DNA from: Oscillospiraceae bacterium
Lineage (GTDB): Bacteria > Bacillota > Clostridia > Oscillospirales > Oscillospiraceae
DNA: 12,159 nucleotides
Direction of reading: 5' to 3'
Assembly: GCA_902783825.1 (NCBI GenBank)
Contig: CACZSJ010000028.1
Span: 1-12,159, forward strand
A model generated the notes under the pieces. That model searched no databases. It worked only from the letters and a program-made list of their open reading frames with translations, and was not told the origin of the DNA. Both the position numbers and the translations under genes were made by a program. Below are positions 1 to 6,020 of this stretch, piece by piece (position 1 is the stretch's first letter; every line of letters starts with the position of its first letter).

Positions 1-336
1 ACGCCCACACCGGTCCCCGGCGCCCCCATTATCACCAAGAGCCCCACGGATGAAACCGTGGTGGAGGGCGGCTCCTGTTCCTTTGTGTCCCGCTACGAAG
101 AGGCCATTTTTGCCGTGTGGCACTTTGTCAGTCCCGACGGCAGCATCGACCTGACCTACGAAGAAGCCCAGAAGGAATTCGCCTCCATGGAAATCATCAA
201 CGGCATGTACCGCACCATGCATCTTAAAAACATCCCCCTGGCCGCCAGTGGCTGGAGCGTGTACTGCCACTTCAGCAATAAAGTTGGCAGCACGGACACC
301 GCCCGTGCCACGCTGACCGTCACCCCCAAAGCCTGA
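1..336 (+). CDS. Ig-like domain surface protein, C-terminal fragment
   Basis: The frame is open from the first base to a TGA at 334-336, so this is the last 111 codons of a longer gene that starts outside the window. A Pro/Thr-rich linker (about residues 1-17) precedes one module with the pattern of an immunoglobulin-like fold: Cys26, Trp40, a G-W-S-V-Y-C motif ending at Cys89, then an Asn-Lys-x-Gly turn and a final strand ending in T-L-T-V-T-P. Cys26 and Cys89 sit where the Ig disulfide pair would be. Such modules are usual at the C-termini of large secreted or wall-attached clostridial proteins, often with several copies. No cell-wall sorting signal or membrane anchor follows, so any anchoring lies upstream. 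The binding target is unknown. A strong terminator follows 12 bases after the stop. Confidence 0.7.
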   Translation, partial: TPTPVPGAPIITKSPTDETVVEGGSCSFVSRYEEAIFAVWHFVSPDGSIDLTYEEAQKEFASMEIINGMYRTMHLKNIPLAASGWSVYCHFSNKVGSTDTARATLTVTPKA

Positions 337-348
337 ACCGCCTAAGCA

Positions 349-385
349 AAACCGTGGCGCCCCGATAAGGCGCCACGGTTTTTTT
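349..385 (+). terminator. Rho-independent terminator of the Ig-like gene
   Basis: Perfect 13-bp stem (349-361 with 369-381), 7-nt loop, and a run of seven T at 379-385. It lies just after the stop at 336. Confidence 0.93.
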
Positions 386-440
386 GCGGCAAAGGAACAC
401 GCATAGCCCTTCCGGCCGCGTCATAGCATATAGGGCGGCG

Positions 441-475
441 CACAAGAAGATCCCCGGGGCAAAGGCCCCGGGGAT
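441..475 (-). terminator. Terminator of gap
   Basis: Perfect 11-bp GC-rich stem (450-460 with 465-475) and 4-nt loop. On the minus strand it is followed by a pyrimidine-rich tail (CTTCTTGTG). It is 24 bases past the gap stop. The tail is weaker than a pure U tract. Confidence 0.8.
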
Positions 476-499
476 TGGTGGATTTTGCTCTCTTTCTTC

Positions 500-1528
500 T
501 TACGCCTTGCGGACGCTGTCGATGTGACGGGTCAGGTCGAGCATCTTGTTGCTAAAGCCCCATTCGTTGTCATACCAGGCAACGAGCTTGACGAAATGAT
601 CGTTCAGCGCGATGCCAGCCTGAGCGTCGAAAATGGAGGTGTGGGGATCCGTACGGAAATCGGAGGAAACAACCTCGTCATCCACATACTCCAGGATGCC
701 CTTCATGGGGCCTTCCGCGGCAGCCTTCATGGCGGCGCAGATCTCATCGTAAGTGGCAGCCTTCTCGAGACGGAAGGTCACGTCAACAACGGACACGTCC
801 GGAGCGGGAATGCGCATGGACATACCGGTGAGCTTGCCGTTGAGTTCGGGAATGACCTTGCCCACAGCCTTGGCAGCGCCGGTGGACGAGGGGATGATGT
901 TGTTGTAGATGGAGCGCGCGCCGCGCAGATCCTTCTTCTTGGGGAAGCCGTCGACGATGGCCTGCGTCGCGGTAGAGGCGTGTACCGTGGTCATGAGGCC
1001 TTCCACCACGCCAAAGTTGTCGTTGACGACCTTGGTGATGGGCGCCAGGCAGTTGGTGGTGCAGGACGCGTTGGACACGAACTGCATATCGGCGCTGTAC
1101 TTTTCCAGATTGACGCCGCAGACGAACATGGGGGTGTCGTCCTTGGCGGGGCCGGACATGACGACGACCTTGGCGCCGGCATCGATATGCGCCTGGGCAG
1201 ACTCTTTGTCCAGGTACACGCCGGTGCACTCCAGAACATATTCTACACCCAGCTCGCCCCAGGGGATCTGGGCAGCGTCGCGATAGGCCTTGTCAGAGAG
1301 AACCTTAACAAGCTTGCCGTTCACGGTCAGGGTGCTCTCCTCGTCGTTGCCGACGACCTCGCCATCGAAACGGCCATGCACGGAGTCATACTTCACGCAA
1401 TAGGCGATGTGGGAAGCGGGGTGGCCGGGGGCGTTGATGGCAACGACCTCGATGTCGTCAGACTTGATAGCGGCGCGGAACGCCAGAGAACCGATACGGC
1501 CGAAGCCGTTGATGCCAACTTTGATCAT
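500..1528 (-). CDS. gap: Type I glyceraldehyde-3-phosphate dehydrogenase
   Basis: A complete 342-residue phosphorylating GAPDH, the usual length. It oxidises glyceraldehyde-3-phosphate with NAD(P)+ and phosphate to 1,3-bisphosphoglycerate in the cytoplasm. The Rossmann motif N-G-F-G-R-I-G is at residues 7-13. The catalytic motif S-N-A-S-C-T-T-N-C carries Cys156, and His183 lies in T-V-H-A-S-T. The substrate-binding segment I-P-S-S-T-G-A-A is near 212-219. The ATG at 1528 is chosen because GGAGG (1537-1541) stands 8 bases upstream; a longer frame to 1543 would place the start on top of that RBS. The residue after V-V-A-I-N, normally the Asp that binds the NAD ribose, is Ala33, as in NADP-accepting forms. 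The gene appears monocistronic: own promoter, own terminator, and no pgk or tpi beside it in the window. Confidence 0.97.
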   Translation of the reverse strand: MIKVGINGFGRIGSLAFRAAIKSDDIEVVAINAPGHPASHIAYCVKYDSVHGRFDGEVVGNDEESTLTVNGKLVKVLSDKAYRDAAQIPWGELGVEYVLECTGVYLDKESAQAHIDAGAKVVVMSGPAKDDTPMFVCGVNLEKYSADMQFVSNASCTTNCLAPITKVVNDNFGVVEGLMTTVHASTATQAIVDGFPKKKDLRGARSIYNNIIPSSTGAAKAVGKVIPELNGKLTGMSMRIPAPDVSVVDVTFRLEKAATYDEICAAMKAAAEGPMKGILEYVDDEVVSSDFRTDPHTSIFDAQAGIALNDHFVKLVAWYDNEWGFSNKMLDLTRHIDSVRKA

Positions 1529-1570
1529 ACGAATATCCTCCAATGTTATTTAGAATCGCTTTGTTTGAGC

Positions 1571-1599
1571 CGGGCAAAAGCTTTGGCAGTTTTTGCCCG
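1571..1599 (-). promoter_or_regulatory. Inverted repeat in the gap leader
   Basis: Perfect 9-bp inverted repeat CGGGCAAAA / TTTTGCCCG separated by 11 bases. It lies between the predicted transcription start (about 1607) and the gap RBS, so it would form a hairpin close to the 5' end of the mRNA. It could stabilise the messenger or act as a repressor operator downstream of the promoter. The sequence does not decide between these. Confidence 0.55.
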
Positions 1600-1613
1600 A
1601 TTTGAACTCCTTG

Positions 1614-1643
1614 ATTGTAACATATACTATCCCCAAAAATCAA
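1614..1643 (-). promoter_or_regulatory. Sigma-A-type promoter of gap
   Basis: On the minus strand, -35 TTGATT (1638-1643) and -10 TACAAT (1614-1619) are separated by 18 bases. The predicted 5' leader is about 80 nt. Confidence 0.65.
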
Positions 1644-1802
1644 TATTCTCCCTTATGTATTTTGTACGAAAAAACGCCGAAAATCTCAAAACAACACCCC
1701 TTTTTTCTTCCATGATATTGTGTATTATGTCGGATTCTGCTAAGATGAAAAACAAAGGGGCGCCGCCGACCCCATTCCCGCCGGCGGAGAACGGAGGACG
1801 CT

Positions 1803-2864
1803 ATGAACCAGACAACATCCCAAATTCTCTCTCTTACCAACGAGGCCGCCATCCTGCTGCAGCGGGGCCGGGTCAGCTATGCCAATGCCGCCGCCTGCAA
1901 GCTGCTGGGAGCAGACTGCGTAGGAAAAAGCACCCAGTCTCTTTTGGGTCAGGATGTGGCCGGCTTTCAAGCCTCCTCCTTTGTGGCGGATATCCCCCTG
2001 TCCAAACGCTCCTGCATCGTGCGCGTCTCCCGTCTGGAGGAAGGCCAGGTGGCTTTTCTGCACTGTCCGGATCTGGCGCCCGATATTGTCAACGACCCTT
2101 TCCTGTATGAGCTGCGCAGCGGTTTGATGAACATCAACATGGCCGCCGACCGGCTGCGGGAGGCGGCGGAACAGCTGGGAAGTCAAACCATGCTGTCTGA
2201 CCTGCAATCCCTCACCCGCAGCCATTACCGTCTTCTGCGGCTGATCGGCAACACGTCTCTGCTGCTCAGCGCCTCCCGGGACAGCTTGCCTTGTGCGCCG
2301 CGGCCCATGAATTTGAGCAGCGCCTGCCGCTCCCTGCTGGAGACCGTCGCCCTTTTTTATCCCGGACTCCAATACAGGGCCGACCTGGAAGAAAATCTGA
2401 CGCTGACCGCCGACCCTGCCCTGGTGCGGCAGCTCCTGTTGAATCTGCTGTCCAACTGCCTGGTGCATGCCGGGCCGGACTGTCAGATCTCCATCAGCCT
2501 GCTCAGCTCGCCCAGCAGCGTGGTTCTCTCTGTCAGCGACGACGGCCAGGGTATTCCTCCGGAGCTTCTGCACACCGTGTTCGACCGTTACCGCTATGGC
2601 TTCTCCCTGAGCCAGTTGGATCGGGGATCCGGCCTGGGGTTGACGGTAGCTCGCATCATTACCATGGCCCATGGCGGTACCCTGCTGCTGGAGAGCCAGC
2701 CGGGTCGGGGAACCACTGTGCGCGCCTCTCTCAGCCGGACGCTGCCGGATCGAGTCCGGCTTAGCGCACCAGATTCCGAAGCGGATACCCTGGTTCGGGA
2801 CGTATTGATCGGTCTGGCGGACTGTCTGCCGCCGGACTGCTATACCGAGCGCTATTTGGATTGA
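1803..2864 (+). CDS. PAS/histidine-kinase-like protein lacking the phospho-acceptor His
   Basis: A complete 353-residue cytoplasmic protein with no membrane segment. Residues 5-85 resemble a small PAS domain. Residues 95-155 follow the HisKA two-helix pattern, and residues 200-312 are an HATPase_c domain. ATP-binding boxes are all present: N-box L-L-N-L-L-S-N (Asn214, Asn218), G1 box D-D-G-Q-G-I-P (246-252), F box V-F-D-R-Y (259-263), and G2 box G-S-G-L-G-L (275-280). In the H-box, where kinases have H-E-L-R-T-P-L, this protein reads Y-E-L-R-S-G-L: Tyr102 (codon TAT, 2106-2108) replaces the His and Gly replaces the Pro. A 40-residue tail follows the ATPase domain. GGAGG at 1793-1797 supports the ATG at 1803. 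No response regulator is adjacent. It may be a pseudokinase that modulates another kinase, or an ATP-binding sensor. It is divergent from gap; a 6-bp hairpin (1763-1768/1782-1787) lies just before the RBS. Confidence 0.85.
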   Translation: MNQTTSQILSLTNEAAILLQRGRVSYANAAACKLLGADCVGKSTQSLLGQDVAGFQASSFVADIPLSKRSCIVRVSRLEEGQVAFLHCPDLAPDIVNDPFLYELRSGLMNINMAADRLREAAEQLGSQTMLSDLQSLTRSHYRLLRLIGNTSLLLSASRDSLPCAPRPMNLSSACRSLLETVALFYPGLQYRADLEENLTLTADPALVRQLLLNLLSNCLVHAGPDCQISISLLSSPSSVVLSVSDDGQGIPPELLHTVFDRYRYGFSLSQLDRGSGLGLTVARIITMAHGGTLLLESQPGRGTTVRASLSRTLPDRVRLSAPDSEADTLVRDVLIGLADCLPPDCYTERYLD

Positions 2865-2868
2865 GCAC

Positions 2869-2916
2869 AAACCGATACAGGGCCGCGGCTGCACGCCGCG
2901 GCCCTGTATCGGTTTT
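2869..2916. terminator. Bidirectional terminator between convergent genes
   Basis: Perfect 21-bp stem (2869-2889 with 2895-2915) and a 5-nt loop. TTTT at 2913-2916 serves the plus-strand kinase-like gene. On the minus strand the stem ends in TTT followed by GTG, so it can also stop the repressor gene ending at 2923. Confidence 0.9.
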
Positions 2917-2922
2917 ATCCCT

Positions 2923-3612
2923 CTACTGCAAGACTTTTCCCAATACCCGCAGCGGAAGCTCCGGAGAAATCAGGATGTCCCCATACCGGGGGTTGAGCGA
3001 GTGCAGCGCCATCCGATCCTCCCGGGCCACCAGCTGCTTGAGATAGGCGTTTCCATCGTAGAGAAAAATCCCCACGTCTCCGGTCATCAGGCTGCGCTGC
3101 TGCCGGACCCAGACGATCTGTCCGTCATGGAAATCCGGCTCCATACTGTCTCCGGACACCCGCACACCGAAGTTGGAACCCTCCGGGACCTCCGCCCCCA
3201 CCTCTACCATCTCATAATCTTCGCCGTCCAGAAACTGCCCCGTGCCGGCAGATACCGCCAGCGAGTACAGCGGAAGGCTGCGGCGCGGAACCGATGCCGC
3301 CGGCCGGAGGGTATAGCGCCCGCTCTCCCGCAGAAGCTGCACGTAGTCCAGCACCTTTCGCCGGCCCTCCCGATCCAAGCCTCGCAGGAAGCCTTCGCCG
3401 CCATCGGAAAAGGCGCCTTGGATGTCCTCGATTTCCAGCGCCCGGCAGAGAATCAAAAACTGCTCCGCGTTGGGCAGGGTGGTCCCGTTCTCCCATTTGG
3501 ATATCGCTTGATTGGACACGGAGCAGCCCCGCCGGCTCAGCGCAGCCGCCAATTCCACCTGGCTCAGACCCAGCGCCCGGCGGCGCTCCGCCAACACTTC
3601 TCCAATCCGCAT
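2923..3612 (-). CDS. LexA/CI-like self-cleaving transcriptional repressor (HTH + S24 peptidase)
   Basis: A 229-residue repressor. Residues 3-60 form an XRE/Cro-type helix-turn-helix (A-L-G-L-S-Q-V-E-L-A through N-Q-A-I-S-K-W-E-N-G). Residues 115-228 form an S24 LexA-type peptidase. The catalytic Ser156 lies in S-G-D-S-M-E-P and Lys192 in Y-L-K-Q-L. The likely self-cleavage bond is Ala122-Gly123, 34 residues before the Ser, close to the LexA spacing. In this family RecA bound to single-stranded DNA triggers self-cleavage and derepression. The ATG at 3612 is chosen because AAGGAGG stands 7 bases upstream of it; the longer frame to 3657 would run through its own promoter. It is divergent from a Y-family polymerase and shares with it a 156-bp control region carrying two copies of one operator-like sequence, so it probably represses both itself and the polymerase. 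It has an XRE rather than a LexA winged helix, so it is not the housekeeping lexA. Confidence 0.92.
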   Translation of the reverse strand: MRIGEVLAERRRALGLSQVELAAALSRRGCSVSNQAISKWENGTTLPNAEQFLILCRALEIEDIQGAFSDGGEGFLRGLDREGRRKVLDYVQLLRESGRYTLRPAASVPRRSLPLYSLAVSAGTGQFLDGEDYEMVEVGAEVPEGSNFGVRVSGDSMEPDFHDGQIVWVRQQRSLMTGDVGIFLYDGNAYLKQLVAREDRMALHSLNPRYGDILISPELPLRVLGKVLQ

Positions 3613-3645
3613 GCGCTCCCCTCCTTGCTCTCTTCTTTCTATATG

Positions 3646-3676
3646 ACAGTATAACACGCCTCTCTCCTCTTGGCAA
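3646..3676 (-). promoter_or_regulatory. Promoter and operator of the LexA/CI-like repressor gene
   Basis: On the minus strand, -35 TTGCCA (3671-3676) and -10 TATACT (3648-3653) are spaced by 17 bases. The -10 lies inside ACAGTATAACACG (plus strand 3646-3658), which matches the site at the opposite promoter in 11 of 13 positions. Confidence 0.75.
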
Positions 3677-3709
3677 GGGAAAAATCTCTTAATCGGATAT
3701 ATTTTTCTC

Positions 3710-3740
3710 TTTACTTATCTTTTTAAGAGTATTATACTGT
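3710..3740 (+). promoter_or_regulatory. Promoter and operator of the Y-family polymerase gene
   Basis: -35 TTTACT (3710-3715) and -10 TATACT (3733-3738) are spaced by 17 bases. The -10 lies inside AGTATTATACTGT (3728-3740), whose core AGTAT-T-ATACT is a perfect odd palindrome. The reverse complement, ACAGTATAATACT, nearly repeats the site at 3646-3658. The predicted leader is about 24 nt. Confidence 0.75.
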
Positions 3741-3768
3741 TGTTACTATCTTTTTAGGAGAGTTTCGC

Positions 3769-5016
3769 ATGGAGCGTGTTATTCTGCATTCCGACATCAA
3801 CGCCTGCTATGCCAATGTGGAGCGGCTGTACGATCCCAGCCTGTGCGGCGCGCCTCTGGCCGTCTGCGGCGCACAGGAGGAGCGTCATGGCATCGTCCTG
3901 TCCAAGGATCAGCTTGCCAAGCAGGCCGGAGTCAAAACGGGGATGGCCATCTGGCAGGCCCGGCGGCTGTGCCCCGGTCTGCAGGTAGTAAGGCCTCACT
4001 TTGAGCGCTATGAAACATACGCAGGCATGGTTCGGGAAATCTACTGCCGCTACACCGATCTCTGTGAGCCCTTCGGCATCGACGAAAGCTGGCTGGACAT
4101 CAGCGGCTGTCTGAAATGCCCGGACGGGAGAAAGACCGCACTGGAGATCAAGGATCGGGTCTATCGGGAAACCGGGCTGACGGTGAGCATCGGCGTGTCC
4201 TGGAACAAGGTGCTGGCCAAGCTGGGCTCAGACTACAAAAAGCCCGATGCGGTGACGGTCATCGATCGGGACAATTTCCGGCAGCTGGTCTGGCCGCTTC
4301 CGGCCTCCGATCTGCTGATGGTGGGCCGCAGCACCAGCCGCAGTCTGGCGCGCATAGGTATCCGCACCATCGGAGAGCTGGCCCGGGCGGAGCCTGCGCT
4401 GCTGCGGCAGCGCCTGGGCAAAATGGGCCCGGTGCTGCACGCCTATGCCAACGGGCAGGATTCCTCTCCCGTCCGCCGGGTAGGCCAGGAGCCGCCTCCC
4501 AAGTCCCTGGGCAACAGCACCACCACCGCCCGGGATCTGCTCTGCGATCGGGACGCCTGGCTGACCTTGTTAACCCTTGCGGAAAGCGTAGGGGCACGGC
4601 TGCGGGAACAGGGGTATCGCTGCCGCTGCGTGGAAATCTCCCTGCGAACGGCGGAACTGGTGTGGAGCAGCCATCGGACGCGCCTGTTTCGGCCCACAGA
4701 CTGTACCCAGGAGCTTCTGGACTGCGCCATGGCACTGTTGCGGGAGTGTCACAGCTGGCCCGGGCCCCTGCGCAGCCTGGGCCTTCGGGCGCTGGATCTG
4801 GTGCGTACCGACGCGCCGGAACAGCTGGATCTGTTTTGTGACTATACGCGGCTTGCCCGCCAGGAAAAGCTGGATCAGACGCTGGATCGGATCCGGAGCC
4901 GTTACGGCTATGAGAGCATACAGCGGGGCAGCGCTCTGGATGACGTGCAGCTGGGCGGCCTCAACGCCAAGAAGGCGCATAGCATTCACCCGGTGGGCTT
5001 TGTCCCGGCAGACTGA
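3769..5016 (+). CDS. Y-family DNA polymerase (DinB/UmuC-like, translesion synthesis)
   Basis: A complete 415-residue error-prone polymerase that copies past damaged bases. The palm starts with L-H-S-D-I-N-A-C-Y, giving metal ligand Asp9 and probable steric-gate Tyr14. The second catalytic motif is G-I-D-E-S-W-L-D-I with Asp105 and Glu106. V-S-I-G-V-S-W-N-K-V-L-A-K-L at 139-152 is the usual finger/palm signature, and a helix-hairpin-helix region lies around 182-215. The little-finger domain is followed by Q-L-D-L-F (352-356), a beta-clamp-binding motif, and by an I-R-x-R-Y-G-x-x-S-I block (375-384). AGGAG at 3756-3760 stands 8 bases before the ATG. It is divergent from a self-cleaving repressor and probably damage-induced. 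The regulator pairing resembles UmuC/UvrX units more than constitutive dinB, so no symbol is given. Confidence 0.95.
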   Translation: MERVILHSDINACYANVERLYDPSLCGAPLAVCGAQEERHGIVLSKDQLAKQAGVKTGMAIWQARRLCPGLQVVRPHFERYETYAGMVREIYCRYTDLCEPFGIDESWLDISGCLKCPDGRKTALEIKDRVYRETGLTVSIGVSWNKVLAKLGSDYKKPDAVTVIDRDNFRQLVWPLPASDLLMVGRSTSRSLARIGIRTIGELARAEPALLRQRLGKMGPVLHAYANGQDSSPVRRVGQEPPPKSLGNSTTTARDLLCDRDAWLTLLTLAESVGARLREQGYRCRCVEISLRTAELVWSSHRTRLFRPTDCTQELLDCAMALLRECHSWPGPLRSLGLRALDLVRTDAPEQLDLFCDYTRLARQEKLDQTLDRIRSRYGYESIQRGSALDDVQLGGLNAKKAHSIHPVGFVPAD

Positions 5017-5035
5017 TCAGGCACGGTAAAAGCAA

Positions 5036-5068
5036 AGCGGCCTCCCCCGTTCTTCGGGAGAGGCCGCT
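5036..5068. terminator. Shared terminator between convergent polymerase and nucleoside kinase genes
   Basis: A 14-bp stem with one mismatch (5036-5049 with 5055-5068) and a TTCTT loop. On the minus strand it is followed by TTGCTTTTACC, and on the plus strand by GTTGTGTTT. It fits the minus-strand gene best and probably serves both. Confidence 0.78.
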
Positions 5069-5084
5069 GTTGTGTTTGAGGGGC

Positions 5085-6020
5085 TCAGTATTCGTAGATA
5101 CCGCCGCCGATGAACTCCCGCAGCAGAGAGTCCTCCGCTACCAGAGACTCGTCGATCTCGCCGAACAGCTGGATGGCCGGCAGCACCGCCCGCAGCTCGT
5201 CAAATCGCTCGATCCCTTCCGGGACGGAGTGAAACAGCTGGGTGGCCGTGCGGTTGAACACCGCCGGCTCATAGGCCAGGGAGGTGTCAAACTTGTAGTT
5301 GGCTTTGTTCTTGAAGGGAGAGATGTTATGCTTTTCTCCCCGGCGCACATTGGCCCACATCGACATGGTTTCCGCCGGATCGGAACCCCGGAAATTGAAA
5401 TCCCGCACCATGCGGCGCACCAGCCGGAACCAGGTGCGTTTGAAGACGATCTTGCCCTCGAATTCCACATCGCTTCTGGCGGATATGTACAACTTGAATG
5501 CCTCCGGATGGCGGTCGGTAATCATGTCGTTGAGGGCGTGGATTCCCTCGAAGATCACCACCTCGTCATCCTTGAGCTTGATGGATTTGGACGGTTCCTG
5601 AACCCGCATCCGGCGGGAGAACTCATATTTGGGAATAAAAACCCGTTTTCCCTTGGACAACTGTGTGAAATGCTCATTGAGCAGCTCCATATCCAAGCAC
5701 AGCGGGGACTCCAGATCCAGCTCCCCTTCCGGGGTTCTGGGGGCGGTCGCCGGATCCACGGTGATGAAGTAATCGTCCATGGCCACATAGTGGCTGCGGA
5801 CGCCGCGGGTTTCCAGCTGCTCGGCAATCTTCATGGCTGTGGTGGTTTTGCCGGAGCCGGATGGGCCGGACAGCAGGACGATGGGACTGTTCTTCTTGTT
5901 TTCCAGGATCTTCTCCGCCGCTTTGCGCACCCGTGCCTGATAGCGGGCGTCGCTCTCTTCCACAAAGCCCTTGGGGTCTGCTACGGTCTTGAAATTGATG
6001 TCGCTCAGCTGATATGCCAT
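5085..6020 (-). CDS. Uridine-kinase-like nucleoside kinase (PRK/UDK P-loop family)
   Basis: A complete 311-residue P-loop kinase. Walker A G-P-S-G-S-G-K-T is at 52-59. The nucleoside/Mg site D-D-Y-F is at 82-85, I-P-K-Y-E-F-S-R-R at 129-137, and a Walker-B-like strand V-V-I-F-E-G-I-H at 154-161. These are uridine kinase family signatures: ATP-dependent phosphorylation of a nucleoside (probably uridine/cytidine) to the 5'-monophosphate, for pyrimidine salvage. Many clostridial relatives are about 550 residues, with an N-terminal TGS/ThrRS-like part. Here only about 45 charged residues precede the P-loop, so that part is absent. AAGGAGG inside the end of hemZ stands 9 bases before the ATG, and the hemZ stop abuts the start (TAAATG), so translation is probably coupled. 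The substrate is inferred from the family. Confidence 0.87.
   Translation of the reverse strand: MAYQLSDINFKTVADPKGFVEESDARYQARVRKAAEKILENKKNSPIVLLSGPSGSGKTTTAMKIAEQLETRGVRSHYVAMDDYFITVDPATAPRTPEGELDLESPLCLDMELLNEHFTQLSKGKRVFIPKYEFSRRMRVQEPSKSIKLKDDEVVIFEGIHALNDMITDRHPEAFKLYISARSDVEFEGKIVFKRTWFRLVRRMVRDFNFRGSDPAETMSMWANVRRGEKHNISPFKNKANYKFDTSLAYEPAVFNRTATQLFHSVPEGIERFDELRAVLPAIQLFGEIDESLVAEDSLLREFIGGGIYEY

Noticed and set aside
485..2110. Long plus-strand open frame (541 codons) opposite gap and into the kinase-like gene
   Set aside because: It is antisense to a clear GAPDH, overlaps the kinase-like gene in another frame, has no RBS and no family resemblance. It is a by-product of high GC.
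1740..2894. Minus-strand open frame of 384 codons opposite the kinase-like gene
   Set aside because: It is Gln-rich, has no motif, crosses the terminator at 2869-2916, and mirrors a real gene with ATPase boxes.
3769..5016. Idea that the repressor-polymerase pair is a prophage remnant
   Set aside because: No integrase, structural gene or attachment repeat is seen nearby, and the flanking genes are ordinary chromosomal genes.
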